Source: Ruminococcus flavefaciens (GTDB taxonomy: Bacteria > Bacillota > Clostridia > Oscillospirales > Ruminococcaceae). Taken from it: DNA of 64,000 bases. Numbering within the stretch: the stretch's first letter is position 1; every line of letters begins with the position of its first letter. Of the stretch, positions 16,779 to 27,065 are shown piece after piece. A program made the position numbers and the translations under genes. Location: NCBI RefSeq assembly GCF_900116855.1, contig NZ_UETD01000003.1, forward strand, positions 186,001-250,000, in the 5' to 3' direction. The notes beneath the pieces are model-generated. The model was not told where the DNA came from, searched no databases, and was given only the letters and a program-made list of their open reading frames with translations.

Positions 16779-19700
16779 TTAATAACATTTATCAGAATAA
16801 TTATACTTTATTAAACTTGAATAATCAATATCTATTGCTTTACATATATCTTCGTAGTGTTTTTTAGCATCAAAATCAATCTGATTTTTATCATTTTTCA
16901 TAGCTGGATCTTTGCTTGATGTGACGTTATCATTGGCATTTCCTTGAGTATTATTCTTTAAATCATTAAACGTGTTCATCATTCTTTCGTATGTTTTAAC
17001 ATCATAATCAGTATGCTTTTTAGGGTGTTTTGATGAACTAGCATAGTTGTATGTGCCCATATTTTTACCGTAATCATTGATTTCAGTTATAATATTTCCA
17101 TCCTTATCATAAACCGCTTCATATATGTTATCTGTATTATTTGATGATATGAATTTTATGTTATATGCACCGGTCTCACCAAACATATGAAAACGTCCTT
17201 TGAAAGGACTACACATTATCCACTTATCGTCAATGTTTGATGTAGAATTTATAAGCTTTATCATTTCTTCTAAAGTTTCGGGAGCACGATTAAGCTTTAG
17301 CCTGAAATAGTGCAGTTCTTCGTCAACACTTCCATATGTTTGAACACATTCATTGAAAAACTCGCAAAATCTCAGCCAATTCTCGTCTGAAACTAAGAAA
17401 AGATACTTCTCGCAATCATTTACATCCTTCATCATTATATCTAATGCGGTCTTAGCAACAATATGTGCAGGTACTATTTCTTCATTTTTATCGTTAAAGA
17501 AATTGTAATAATTTCTCGCCATAAGATCATTTGCTGTCATATACCAATCCTGAACAAATTTTCCTTTTGCAGCCTTTTCCTCAATCTCCTTTTTGTATTC
17601 TTCAGTACCAAATGATTTTAAATATGCTTTTTTTAGCGGCTCAGGGTCAACATCATCATTCAGCCCGTCATCATCCGTATCCTCATCAGTTGGATCAGAT
17701 AGTATAGGAAGATAATACTTTGGATATAGGTAATTAAGTAAAAACTGATAAACCTTATCATTATATCTATTGGAATAATACAATATATCTTCCAGATTGA
17801 AGACAGGAAGTTCTATACTGCCGTCAGGATCAACCTTTATTTTTGAAGTATCGACTTCCTCCCAGTCAGTAAAAGAATCAGTATCAGAGTTTGTTGTACC
17901 ATTAGGAATAAGCTCGCCTGTAAGCGATATTTTCTTCCATTTTGTCGGAACGATAATATCATATACAGGACGCGGTGCGGAGAGTTTACTGCCAAAATGA
18001 TCTTTTAGTACAGGTAATGTTGCATCTCTTAGCTCAATAAACAGATCATTATTATTGTTTATCCCGTTTTTTACATTAGCTTGACGATCACTATATTCAT
18101 AATGCCACCCATTTGTAAAGATCTCTGAATATGCCTTGTATTTACCGGCTTTTACCTTTTGGATAATATCTAAGTTATCATAAGAAGATTTACCATCAGT
18201 CGATCCGTTTACAAACTGATAAATGTAAACGTCAGAATTGGCTCTAATGGGGATATCGTTGGCTAAGCATCTGAATGCAACACTTCTGTCACAGTAATCA
18301 GTAACACCATCATTATATTTGATATGATCTAATGCTTGATCAACCTTATAAAAGTTGTTAAGCTTTCTTCCATTGATGTCAGAGTATCTTGTATCACTCG
18401 CTGATTTGTCATAGGTTATTATATATGCATTAACATTTTTGTAGTTATTAAAGACATACATGCTTAACATGGATATCAAGGATTTTTCCTGATTGAATCC
18501 ATATTCATTATAACCTGCAGTTTGCAAGATAAATACAAGGTCTATTGGCGCATTTACATATTCCGGTTCCCATTTTGTTGTAGCAGCTGTAAGCGCTTTT
18601 GGAGCGGCTTTTGGCGACGGAACACTTGAAGATATATTCTCATCAGGTATTTCCACATCAAGGTTATCAAGCCATATCTCCATATCCATGAGGCAGTATG
18701 TGCCTGTTTCATTTACTGCTGCACAGAGCTTGCTGTTCTCAACATCGAATTTGGTCTCGACGGGAAGAAGCATTCTCTCATCTTCATCAAATCTGAACAC
18801 GTTGAGACGCTTTATGCCCTGAAACTCCTCAAGGCTTGAGAACTTATCCAGAGTGTTTTCGGTATTTCCTTCCTTTATGTCATATTTTAACACTATTTCC
18901 TCAGGATTGCAAGTATCTGTTATCTCCACATCGAAACTTGCTCCTAACATAGCGTCATTCTCTATAGCAGCGGAATAGCCGCTTTCGTCAACAGTGAGTT
19001 CCTTTTCTGCGTCTCCGTTGGTCTTTATGTCGATTGAGAGTTCATAAGGACTTTCAGCTGTATTGACAGTTGAAAGGATACTGCTATCGGCAGCTATGGT
19101 CTGAGGGATAATGTATTCTCCGTCGGGCACACCGTTTGTTGCAGGATCATTGGGGTCAAGTCCCAACTTTACCTCTGAACCGTCATCAACACCGTCCTCG
19201 TCACTATCAGCTACAAGCGGATCTGTTCCGTATACATAGATCTCGTCATAGTCGCTGAGACCGTCCTGATCTGTATCGGGAGTCCACGGATAGGTTTCCC
19301 TTGTGAACTCATCTATATTGCTGAGGCCGTCCTCGTCGGTATCAATGTCAGCGTCGGAAACTCCCTCTGTTACTGAATCATAAACAAGAGGATCAGTCTG
19401 AGTGTAGACATATTCCTGATAATCAGTCAGACCGTCGTCGTCTGTATCCTGATCGTAGGGATCGGTACCTATCTTCAGTTCATATATGTCGGGAAGTCCG
19501 TCTTCATCACTGTCAAGAACTTCAATATCATAGCCGTCCTCAGTGCTTATAACAACAAAGGGAACCGACTCTGCGATCTCGCCGCTGTTTGCAGTTTCAA
19601 TGACTTTTATGTACTTCTTTTCAAAGGGCTCAGTGAATGAAATTTCAAAGGAGTCAGTGTTATTTACAGTTCCTATTGAAGTGTAGTTCTCGCCGTCGTC

Positions 19701-20510
19701 TGACGCCTGTATATCAAAGCTCCCGTCTGGCACTGTTGTGTTCCAGTATACATTGAAAGCTTCTGTTTCCTCGTCGTACTCACCGTAAGCCGCTATCTCA
19801 ATATCATCGTTGTTTATCGGCTCAGATCCATTGCCGATGAACTCTGCCATCTGAGAGTTATAATTTGCATTGAGATTGGGACAGGTTATAGTTATAGTAT
19901 CGGCAATGATAATAACACTGTTGATATTCAGATTATGTGCAGTGATATTTACACAGCCGTTTGGTGCATAGACAAGTCCGTTAAGATTGACGTTGTCCGT
20001 ATCTATTATAATATCACCTGTTTCAGCACAAATAACAGAGTCCTGAGAGTCCTCTACGTTTCCGCTGAGAACAACATCATTAAGTGCCTTAATGCCGCTG
20101 GTGATATTGATATTTCCTGTAAGACCTATATCACCTTCTGCCTCTATAGGTATGTTTACATTGATGTTTGTGTCCTCAAGAAAAAAGTCCTCAAAATAGG
20201 TGTCAACATGAGAAGTAAAGTATCTGCTGTCGATCTTATCGAAGAAGAACTTCATAGTTTCCTGAGCATTTTCGGTTCTTGAACCGTTTACGTTAAAGTT
20301 CTGAGCCGTTGTGGATATAGTTCCGTTTGTAGCGATACTGCCGTTGATGCAGACATTGTTTGAGTTGATGGTAATAGCTCCATCCTCAGCTGAGCCTGCA
20401 AACATAACATAAGGATAGTGAACTGCTTCCTCTGCCTTTGCAGGTATCTGCGGGATAAAGCTTACTGCGGTTGCTGCTGAAAGTACTGCTGATAATAGTT
20501 TCTTAAACAT
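16779..20510 (-). CDS. Secreted polymorphic toxin with calcium-binding-type repeats
   Basis: The 1243-aa product begins with a signal peptide (MFKKLLSAVLSAATAVSFIP). Residues 40-230 are a beta-rich N-terminal region of short I-N-G-type repeats. A fibronectin-like stretch (about 235-325) follows, then five or six thrombospondin-type-3-like repeats (DSDEDGLPDIYELKIGTDPY and relatives, about 330-470). A VWA-like domain (PIDLVFILQTAGYNEYG, about 655-860) precedes one more DTDDDGLNDDVDPEP repeat (about 960), a pretoxin segment and the toxin tip, after VDEELHYFRLKLNR. The tip carries the YNIKF..MGTYNY pattern shared with an orphan tip; its activity is unknown, but the membrane immunity gene suggests an envelope target. 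Sec export is expected. A promoter and a LytTR-like double site lie upstream. Confidence 0.8.
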   Translation of the reverse strand: MFKKLLSAVLSAATAVSFIPQIPAKAEEAVHYPYVMFAGSAEDGAITINSNNVCINGSIATNGTISTTAQNFNVNGSRTENAQETMKFFFDKIDSRYFTSHVDTYFEDFFLEDTNINVNIPIEAEGDIGLTGNINITSGIKALNDVVLSGNVEDSQDSVICAETGDIIIDTDNVNLNGLVYAPNGCVNITAHNLNINSVIIIADTITITCPNLNANYNSQMAEFIGNGSEPINNDDIEIAAYGEYDEETEAFNVYWNTTVPDGSFDIQASDDGENYTSIGTVNNTDSFEISFTEPFEKKYIKVIETANSGEIAESVPFVVISTEDGYDIEVLDSDEDGLPDIYELKIGTDPYDQDTDDDGLTDYQEYVYTQTDPLVYDSVTEGVSDADIDTDEDGLSNIDEFTRETYPWTPDTDQDGLSDYDEIYVYGTDPLVADSDEDGVDDGSEVKLGLDPNDPATNGVPDGEYIIPQTIAADSSILSTVNTAESPYELSIDIKTNGDAEKELTVDESGYSAAIENDAMLGASFDVEITDTCNPEEIVLKYDIKEGNTENTLDKFSSLEEFQGIKRLNVFRFDEDERMLLPVETKFDVENSKLCAAVNETGTYCLMDMEIWLDNLDVEIPDENISSSVPSPKAAPKALTAATTKWEPEYVNAPIDLVFILQTAGYNEYGFNQEKSLISMLSMYVFNNYKNVNAYIITYDKSASDTRYSDINGRKLNNFYKVDQALDHIKYNDGVTDYCDRSVAFRCLANDIPIRANSDVYIYQFVNGSTDGKSSYDNLDIIQKVKAGKYKAYSEIFTNGWHYEYSDRQANVKNGINNNNDLFIELRDATLPVLKDHFGSKLSAPRPVYDIIVPTKWKKISLTGELIPNGTTNSDTDSFTDWEEVDTSKIKVDPDGSIELPVFNLEDILYYSNRYNDKVYQFLLNYLYPKYYLPILSDPTDEDTDDDGLNDDVDPEPLKKAYLKSFGTEEYKKEIEEKAAKGKFVQDWYMTANDLMARNYYNFFNDKNEEIVPAHIVAKTALDIMMKDVNDCEKYLFLVSDENWLRFCEFFNECVQTYGSVDEELHYFRLKLNRAPETLEEMIKLINSTSNIDDKWIMCSPFKGRFHMFGETGAYNIKFISSNNTDNIYEAVYDKDGNIITEINDYGKNMGTYNYASSSKHPKKHTDYDVKTYERMMNTFNDLKNNTQGNANDNVTSSKDPAMKNDKNQIDFDAKKHYEDICKAIDIDYSSLIKYNYSDKCY

Positions 20511-20750
20511 TTTTTCTCCGATTTCCCGATATCATGCTGTTTTATGCTGCGTAAAATACGGATATCTTTTTATTATGTTTTTTGCAGCAAAGAATGGTAG
20601 TTTAAGTCTGCCGCCTTTCGGATAAAAAAATAGACAATACCGTGAAGATGAAAGAGCGGAATGAATGCTAAAAACAGTAGAAAGAATAAAGTGAAGATGT
20701 TACTGTGAATAAGTAGAGGTATTGCGTATACGCTGCATTGCAGCATATAT

Positions 20751-20780
20751 ATTTTATCATATCTCACAGGCTGAAATCAA
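20751..20780 (-). promoter_or_regulatory. Promoter of the polymorphic toxin gene
   Basis: On the minus strand: TTGATT (20775-20780), 18 bp, TAAAAT (20751-20756). The leader to the ATG at 20510 is about 235 nt. Confidence 0.5.
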
Positions 20781-20784
20781 CGTA

Positions 20785-20817
20785 TTTGCGTGAAATGACA
20801 TTTTTTTGCGTGAAATG
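20785..20817 (-). promoter_or_regulatory. LytTR-like direct-repeat operator upstream of the toxin promoter
   Basis: TTTGCGTGAAATG occurs at 20785-20797 and again at 20805-20817, 20 bp apart. On the minus strand this reads CATTTCACG twice, in phase, 5 bp upstream of the -35 box. Response regulators with LytTR domains (AgrA, ComE types) bind paired direct repeats of about 9 bp spaced two helical turns apart, and activate from this position. No such regulator gene is in the window. Confidence 0.5.
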
Positions 20818-20892
20818 TAATTCTGCGGCGGGGGATAGCGCACTGGTCTTGTGTGGGGTATGCAATAAATATAGCTCCTTGACAAGATAAAG

Positions 20893-21069
20893 AGGTGATG
20901 AAAGAAGAAAGTGCAGAGCTAAAAATGGCAAAAAAATCACCGCAGAGAAACAAACTCTGCGGAGCAATTTAATTGTTAAATAAAAAAATAAGTGGTTGAC
21001 AGTTTTTTGTCAAAAAAGCGAGCCCACAAATGCCTATTTTAAGCCATTTGTTAGCCCTGATTTTGAGAC
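20893..21069 (+). pseudogene. Integrase-tail remnant and right end of unit II (copy C)
   Basis: From AGAGGTGATGAAAGAAGAAA onward this matches 13256-13426 almost base for base. It has the CCGCAGAG/CTCTGCGG hairpin (20940-20962), ATAAGTGG (20988-20995) and the ssrA-terminator-like hairpin (about 21015-21055). The stretch 20818-20892 just before it contains no gene I can support. Confidence 0.7.
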
Positions 21070-21082
21070 GAGGGGAATTGAA
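21070..21082. repeat. Internal attachment core, junction of units II and III
   Basis: GAGGGGAATTGAA is identical to the core in ssrA and at 13427. It is preceded by the same degenerate GAGAC. Confidence 0.75.
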
Positions 21083-21400
21083 AAAGTAGAAGCACTTTTA
21101 GTGGTTTTTGCTAAGTTGCGAAAATGGCTGTATTTCGCGGTATTTTACGATTCCGCTTTTAGCAGCTTCAAGTGATTTTTGGCAGCTTTTGGTACAAATA
21201 AGTGGTAAACAAGTGGTTGGAATAGCTCTATTCTACGTAAAAAGACAAATAAGTTAGTACCGAATAAGTGGTAGGGTCCCGACGGAGTATCCTTTGTATA
21301 TATTGCATTAAAAGCGAATTCAATATACGAATTGTCATTTAATATGCAGCTCCGGTGCGTGTTTTTCGCCCACTGTTTCGTATGGATTCGGCTCAGAGTT
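21082..21400. repeat. Element left end, copy C
   Basis: This aligns with copies A and B to about 21240. AAGTGG occurs at 21200 and 21211 (11 bp apart) and 21266. Its last third aligns with copy D (5740-5830). It separates the element junction from the polysaccharide operon; 21400-21494 is AT-rich with no gene. Confidence 0.7.
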
Positions 21401-21494
21401 GTGCTGTGATGAGATAAGTAATTACTTTATATTGAAATAATTCTGCAAATATATAACTACCTTTTTTCAAAAGATTCCATATAAAATGTGATAG

Positions 21495-22049
21495 CTATTT
21501 GATTCTTTTTGCTGGAATTCCGCCTATAGTTATGTTTTCTTCGGTAAAATCTTTAACAACAACTGCGCCAGCACCAATTCTAACTCCATTTGCTATTGTT
21601 ACATTACCAATTATCTTTGCACCTACACCAACATCAACATTATCGCCTAAAACAGGGCAATCATTCGAAATTCCATCGTTACCGATGCAATTATCTCCAT
21701 GTAAAACACAATTCTTTCCAATTATAGAAGCTCCATGTATGACAATAGGGCCGTTATGACATAAGGACAAGCCCTCGCCAATATGCTTTCCACCAATTTC
21801 AAAATTTAGTTTATATCCTAAATTATTCATTTTCAGCATATTTATATACATAGGAAAAGCATATATCAATTTCTTATTTCTAAACTTCTCTTCGTAATAA
21901 CATGACAGCCTCATATATTTGATATACTTCCATCTTAACCACGAAGCATGTCTTGTAGCGATAATAAAAAACAAATGATATAGTTTTCGATTCCCTATAT
22001 TATTCCATTTGTCTTTGCGAAGCATTTCTTTAAGTTCTTTTTTATTCAT
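21495..22049 (-). CDS. Serine acetyltransferase-type O-acetyltransferase
   Basis: The 184-aa product has a helical N-terminus and a left-handed beta-helix of hexapeptide repeats (HIGEGLSLCHNGPIVIHGAS, GNVTIANGVRIGAGAVVVKD) with an IGGIPAKRIK ending. In a polysaccharide cluster this type acetylates a sugar residue, with acetyl-CoA as donor. It overlaps the preceding glycosyltransferase gene by 8 nt and is the last gene of the operon. Confidence 0.85.
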   Translation of the reverse strand: MNKKELKEMLRKDKWNNIGNRKLYHLFFIIATRHASWLRWKYIKYMRLSCYYEEKFRNKKLIYAFPMYINMLKMNNLGYKLNFEIGGKHIGEGLSLCHNGPIVIHGASIIGKNCVLHGDNCIGNDGISNDCPVLGDNVDVGVGAKIIGNVTIANGVRIGAGAVVVKDFTEENITIGGIPAKRIK

Positions 22050-23187
22050 TTTTCTCCATTATTACAGCTTCTAGCTGATCAACTTTATCCTTTATTCTTA
22101 AATTATCAATGTAATATTGATGTCCCATATTTCCAAGCAAACAATTTAATTCACTCGAATTTCCAAGGGTTTCTATCCAGTAGGTCATTTCTTCGATCGT
22201 TTTTACAACTACTCCACCTGGTAAATACTTTGCTATTCCAACATCAGTCGATATAAATGGTACACTAGAGGCCATAGATTCAATCAATGATATCGAAAAC
22301 GCTTCCCAGGTACTGCCTAAAAGATATATATATGAATCCCTAACATAAGCTATTACTTCTTCTCGTGGCACACCGGTTAAAAATTCAACATCTTTGTGGC
22401 CGTGTTTTTGTTCGAGCTTTTTGCATATTTCTTTAAGATAATTAAGATATTCATTTTCTCTACTGCCTATAAATACCATTCCTAGATTGGAAACATTGGC
22501 TTTATAATATGCTCTCAAAACAAATTCTTGATTTTTTCGATCTGTATAATTAGCCACACAGATGCAATACTTTTCACTGTTCTTTCTTGGGTTATTTAAC
22601 CCAAACTGTTCTTCTGCTGCATTCTCCAAAATGCAACTAGTGATATGATACTTTTTAGAAAAGAAACTAAATCCATTATCAAATCTATGAAGTTGGAGTA
22701 TCCTGTCATATTTACTAAAGTTTCTTGAAGCATAGAGCCACTTCCATCGTATGTTTCTCCAAACTTTGTAAGCAAATGCTTTAATAGAAGAAAAGTCAGT
22801 TTTATGCCACTTAAAGTCATAGATTCCATGCATATGAAGTATCTTGCGGCATTTAATCTTATTCAAAATTGGATATAGATAATCAGTTAGTGCGTTTTGA
22901 GTACAAACATTTACCATTGCATCACAATCATTTACAATATTCAAAATCTGGTTTTGATATTTTTTCTTGTTTCCGAAGTATAATGCAAATTTGGTATGAA
23001 TATTTACTCGAATAATTTTTATACCTTTGTAGATTTCTTCATTCGGTTCATTTTCCACGGATGAAGTAACTACTATTACCTCATGGCCCTTTTCAACTAA
23101 CCCAGTGGTTAAATATTCAGTAACAGCTTGAACACCGTCTTTTCTAGGGTAAAACGTACCAACCGTAAATAATATTCTCACTGTCAC
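22042..23187 (-). CDS. GT4-family glycosyltransferase
   Basis: The 381-aa GT-B enzyme begins MTVRILFTVGTFYPRKDGVQ, the N-terminal donor-loop region of GT4 enzymes. C-terminal motifs include ANYTDRKNQEFVLRAYY, VEFLTGVPREEVIAYVRDSY and SWEAFSISLIESMASSVPFI, in which the E-x7-E motif contacts the nucleotide sugar. It adds one sugar to the lipid-linked repeat unit at the membrane face. The donor cannot be read from the sequence. Confidence 0.85.
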   Translation of the reverse strand: MTVRILFTVGTFYPRKDGVQAVTEYLTTGLVEKGHEVIVVTSSVENEPNEEIYKGIKIIRVNIHTKFALYFGNKKKYQNQILNIVNDCDAMVNVCTQNALTDYLYPILNKIKCRKILHMHGIYDFKWHKTDFSSIKAFAYKVWRNIRWKWLYASRNFSKYDRILQLHRFDNGFSFFSKKYHITSCILENAAEEQFGLNNPRKNSEKYCICVANYTDRKNQEFVLRAYYKANVSNLGMVFIGSRENEYLNYLKEICKKLEQKHGHKDVEFLTGVPREEVIAYVRDSYIYLLGSTWEAFSISLIESMASSVPFISTDVGIAKYLPGGVVVKTIEEMTYWIETLGNSSELNCLLGNMGHQYYIDNLRIKDKVDQLEAVIMEKNE

Positions 23188-23250
23188 GCCTCCTTTTTTA
23201 TTTTAGAATCATTTAATCAAATATCATCGCTTTAATGCTTAAAACAATAT

Positions 23251-24798
23251 TCATTTTCCTCTTTTTAGTAGTTGGCTAGCACTTTTTAAACTCTTAGACT
23301 TGAGTAATATCAATATGCTAATATAAATAACAATACAGGCGCTTCCTTCGATTATAAAATCTATCACAGTATTGATATTAATAAAGTTTTTTATGAAATA
23401 AAGCAATATTGCCGCAACTACACCAGAGAACAAATCCTTAAAACACTCCGATAAACATTCATGGAAATAAAAATTTGACAGATGTTTTTTTATTCCAATC
23501 GCTAAAGCAATAGTCACAATAAACATTCCAATACTTGTAGCTAAAGCAATTCCCATAACACCAATATATTTGGAGAGTATGATACTTAACACAATATTGA
23601 CAAATACAGCTATCATTCCATTTATCATTGGAGTCCTAGTATCTTGAAAAGCATAATAGACTTTTACTAAAATAGCACGAATTGACTGAAATATAAAGCC
23701 TAAGGCGTATCCTATAACTACATAGTATGTAACCTTGATTTCATATTCTCCAAAATTTCCTCTACCATATAATATCCCTACAATCTGATCCCCAGCAACG
23801 ATACACATTATCATAATTGGAGTAATCAGTAGAAGTAGATTATTTATAGAAGATTTCAGATTAGTAATAATTTTATCAATTTCATTATTTGCAGCCCAAT
23901 TAGCATAATTAGCAAATAATACTGTAGCTACTGAGGCAACAATGACACCAGTAACAATTTCATTTAATGTTGAACCATATGTTAATAAAGAGGCCATCCC
24001 CGATCCTAGCGCCAGTGAAATTTGCTTGTCTACGATATCATTAACCTCATAAATTGCATTTCCCAACATCAAAGGAATTGCTAATGGTAGCAATTCCTTT
24101 ATGACAACTTGAATTTTTTCTTTACTAATATGTGGTTTGAAATATTTTTTTCCACAGATTGCCACTAGTACACACTGTGCAACTCCCGATAAAAGAAATG
24201 CATATACCAGAACATCCATCCCATATTTATGATACAATAAAATAGCACCAACAATTAGGAATACATTTTGAAACAAACCCTGACCTTTGCCTGGTAGAAA
24301 GCTATTATTTGCCTCTAATGACACATTTAATGTTAAGTAAATACACCAAGGAACATATGCGATAGACATTATTCTGAGATAATGAATCAAGCAAGATAAT
24401 TGGTTTTCACTATACGACGGTGCCATAATTATTGCAATAGGTCTTGCAAAAACAAAGAACAAAAAAGTTAGCAAAAAAGAAATCGGAAGAAAAACCGCTA
24501 TTGTACTTGTGAGCAAACAATTTGCTTGAATATCGCCATTTTTTACCCTTTCTCTCGAATACATCGATAACAAAGTAATTGAAATAGCTGAGAATAATAC
24601 AACGGCTAATTGCCCAATAATGCCAGTTGCCACAAAAAAAGCATCTGTTTGAGTGCTTGCCCCACATATAGAGGCAAGCACGGATTGCTTGATAAGACCT
24701 AACGCCTTAATAGAAAAGGTTGCAATTGTAACTATAAGTGAAGAAAAAACAATACTTCGTTTTTTATCTACTTTTGTTTTCAAAAGTTGTACCTCCAT
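23251..24798 (-). CDS. MurJ/Wzx-type lipid-linked oligosaccharide flippase
   Basis: The 515-aa polytopic protein (about 14 TM helices) has a MurJ/MviN-like N-terminus (LGLIKQSVLASICGASTQTD, FFVATGI) and DTRTPMINGMIAV near residue 385. In a polymerase-dependent pathway this protein moves the finished repeat unit across the membrane. Its start overlaps the end of the polymerase gene by 35 nt; a later start is possible. Confidence 0.8.
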   Translation of the reverse strand: MEVQLLKTKVDKKRSIVFSSLIVTIATFSIKALGLIKQSVLASICGASTQTDAFFVATGIIGQLAVVLFSAISITLLSMYSRERVKNGDIQANCLLTSTIAVFLPISFLLTFLFFVFARPIAIIMAPSYSENQLSCLIHYLRIMSIAYVPWCIYLTLNVSLEANNSFLPGKGQGLFQNVFLIVGAILLYHKYGMDVLVYAFLLSGVAQCVLVAICGKKYFKPHISKEKIQVVIKELLPLAIPLMLGNAIYEVNDIVDKQISLALGSGMASLLTYGSTLNEIVTGVIVASVATVLFANYANWAANNEIDKIITNLKSSINNLLLLITPIMIMCIVAGDQIVGILYGRGNFGEYEIKVTYYVVIGYALGFIFQSIRAILVKVYYAFQDTRTPMINGMIAVFVNIVLSIILSKYIGVMGIALATSIGMFIVTIALAIGIKKHLSNFYFHECLSECFKDLFSGVVAAILLYFIKNFININTVIDFIIEGSACIVIYISILILLKSKSLKSASQLLKRGK

Positions 24799-26092
24799 TT
24801 CTTAAGGTAGTAGATTCATGCTGCAATGTCATTGGAATAAAACAATACGGCAAAATAAACCAAAACATATCCGATGACATACAGCTTAATGATAAAAGCA
24901 TTACAGATAATATCAAAATCGGTAAAAAGTCTATCGGATTTCTACTCCTAACATCTATTTTTTCTTTATAGATCCCCAACATCGCAATAACAAAAACAAA
25001 GCACCCCACAATACCCCAACTAAGCAAAAAGTCTAAATATGTGTTGTGTGCTATGTATTCAGCACCCAAGGGTTGATAATATGAAAAATACCCAATGCCT
25101 CTTCCAAATAATAATGAGGTAAGGTTATCTCCAATATGCTCTAAATAGAAATCAAATAGAGTATTTCGTCCCGAAGTCAATGAAGTATTATCAAATCTAT
25201 CAGCTATTTTATTCCAGATAATTAAGAGAGAATCCTTAAAAGAAACTAATCCAATTATTACAACTGGAATAAGTCCAAGGACGACTCTTCCAAATTGTTT
25301 CCAGTTCCCATTTAAAATAGAGATTACAACATAAATAGTCATAACTGAAACCATACAAATCATGCACATTTTGCTTGCAGTTAACAAACCAACTACAAAC
25401 AATAACACCAAACTAATAAGCTCATATATCCTTATTTTATCATAAATCGATATGAATAGAATGCCAGCCATAGATAGGATTACATAAACACTTAAATAGT
25501 TAGGATCTGTTCCATATGCCCCTAAACGATAGGCGGAAATCATAATTGAACGAACAGCATTTGGATTTGCAATCAAAAAAATGATTACAGATGAAAAAAC
25601 GCCAAGATAAAACGAAGTAATTATCTTTCTAAATTTATCAAGATCCCAATTAAGACTCAGTATAGAAAAACCTGCAAGAATATCTAAAACTATATTAGTT
25701 GAATTAAACACTGTTCCGAACACTGTTGTAGTTGGAAGAAATGAATGCGACAGTTCAATTACAAATACTAAAATGGCAGATGTTAGATTTTTTTTTTCGA
25801 AGTCTGTTTTAATTGTAGTATGCCCAGCTGGCGTAGTATATGTAAATATTAGTTTGAGAGAACAAACAATTAGTAACAGATTAATTCCTGAGGTAAAACC
25901 TATCACATCTAAAATTCTAATATTAGGCAGAACAAAGAATATCCATCTTACAATACCAAAATCTTTTTCAAAAATGATAAATGTAGCAGACAGGACTAAA
26001 GCGATCCATCCTATTGGTGAAGACACTGTATTCGCAAGAAACCACAAGGTGAAAATTATAGAATACTTAGCGTAAATAGCCTTATCTCTCAT
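24764..26092 (-). CDS. O-antigen ligase/Wzy-type polysaccharide polymerase
   Basis: The 442-aa membrane protein has about 11-12 TM helices and a large extracytoplasmic loop (about residues 290-355, with FDNTSLTSGRNTLFDFYLEH) followed by HNTYLDFLLSWGIVG. The loop pattern R..L...G.G....G....HN..L is that of the Wzy_C/O-antigen ligase superfamily. Next to the flippase it should polymerise repeat units. It overlaps the upstream gene by 11 nt. Confidence 0.82.
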   Translation of the reverse strand: MRDKAIYAKYSIIFTLWFLANTVSSPIGWIALVLSATFIIFEKDFGIVRWIFFVLPNIRILDVIGFTSGINLLLIVCSLKLIFTYTTPAGHTTIKTDFEKKNLTSAILVFVIELSHSFLPTTTVFGTVFNSTNIVLDILAGFSILSLNWDLDKFRKIITSFYLGVFSSVIIFLIANPNAVRSIMISAYRLGAYGTDPNYLSVYVILSMAGILFISIYDKIRIYELISLVLLFVVGLLTASKMCMICMVSVMTIYVVISILNGNWKQFGRVVLGLIPVVIIGLVSFKDSLLIIWNKIADRFDNTSLTSGRNTLFDFYLEHIGDNLTSLLFGRGIGYFSYYQPLGAEYIAHNTYLDFLLSWGIVGCFVFVIAMLGIYKEKIDVRSRNPIDFLPILILSVMLLSLSCMSSDMFWFILPYCFIPMTLQHESTTLRNGGTTFENKSR

Positions 26093-27062
26093 TTCTTTTG
26101 TTCCTTTTCCTAGTCAATGCCAAAAGAACCTGCTTTCTTTTATACCTTTTAATAAGGGCTGTAAATTTAACACGAAACATTTTTAGTGGTATAAGATGTT
26201 TGTCCTGACTGTTAATTATAAGTTCTTTGGTCACATCCTGATATTCGCAGTATTGGCAAGGTAATATCAGGAACTTATCTCCCACATTTATAACATTATT
26301 AGACATCTTCCTTTTTTGGAGATGAACATATGCGTATTCTTTCTTAGTTATCTTATTATCTAAATCATAAGAATAGACTTTTCCATTCTCAAATGCAAAG
26401 ATTCTAGTCCCCCATAAGGGAGAAAAACTATCATCTCTATATACAGCAAGTACCATGCCATCTCTTGCACAGCTTATGTCAGCAACATATAATTCATAGT
26501 CATATATTTTATATTCGTTTTTAATGAGGACATTATTTATACCGTAATCTCCTATCTCATCAAAACCAAAATGCATTGGATTCGAAAGAATATCTACATA
26601 ACTAACTTTTGAATTGCTATTCAATTTGAAACACTCACGCATGGCAGAATTATTTCTGTATAAACATAAATGTCCAAGATGAGAGATTTTATCATAGGTA
26701 GTTTGAGGCATAAATTTTTCTAAATCTCCAAATACCAAATCCATGTCGCAATACCCCCAATAGATACAATCATCCAAATAAGATTCAAATACATATCCAT
26801 ACGTTGGTTTAAAGTCGCATAGTTTATAAGGTGTTTCTAAAGAGATTTTGAAATCAAATTTTTGTTGAACAGTTTTCTTGAAAGAAACAAAGTCCATTTT
26901 TATCATCAAAACATTATTAGGGATACTATATTTTTTATAATCATCGTCTGTAATAACAATAAATTGAAAATTACTATTATAACTACATGATGCAAGCCAC
27001 AAATTAAAATTTGAGGGTAACCTTCCGAAATACGGACAAAAAACTTTATACTTATAATACAT
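26082..27062 (-). CDS. Putative glycosyltransferase (DUF6625-like)
   Basis: The 326-aa protein begins KVFCPYFGRLPSNFNLWLAS. It carries PYKLCDFKPTYGYVF and YWGYCDMDLVFGDLEKF, the D-x-D-containing region of a family I recall as DUF6625. The fold looks like GT-A with metal-bound nucleotide sugar. The acceptor and sugar are unknown. It is tightly packed in the operon. Confidence 0.7.
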   Translation of the reverse strand: MYYKYKVFCPYFGRLPSNFNLWLASCSYNSNFQFIVITDDDYKKYSIPNNVLMIKMDFVSFKKTVQQKFDFKISLETPYKLCDFKPTYGYVFESYLDDCIYWGYCDMDLVFGDLEKFMPQTTYDKISHLGHLCLYRNNSAMRECFKLNSNSKVSYVDILSNPMHFGFDEIGDYGINNVLIKNEYKIYDYELYVADISCARDGMVLAVYRDDSFSPLWGTRIFAFENGKVYSYDLDNKITKKEYAYVHLQKRKMSNNVINVGDKFLILPCQYCEYQDVTKELIINSQDKHLIPLKMFRVKFTALIKRYKRKQVLLALTRKRNKRNER

Positions 27063-27065
27063 ATC

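Noticed and set aside
20573-20967. Two short minus-strand frames upstream of the toxin gene
   Set aside because: They overlap the toxin promoter, the direct repeats and the integrase-tail remnant, and have no ribosome site.
240-21400. Left-end repeats read as MITE-like dispersed repeats
   Set aside because: They lack terminal inverted repeats and always adjoin an ssrA core (or, in copy D, lie inside an element), so attachment-site repeats explain them better.
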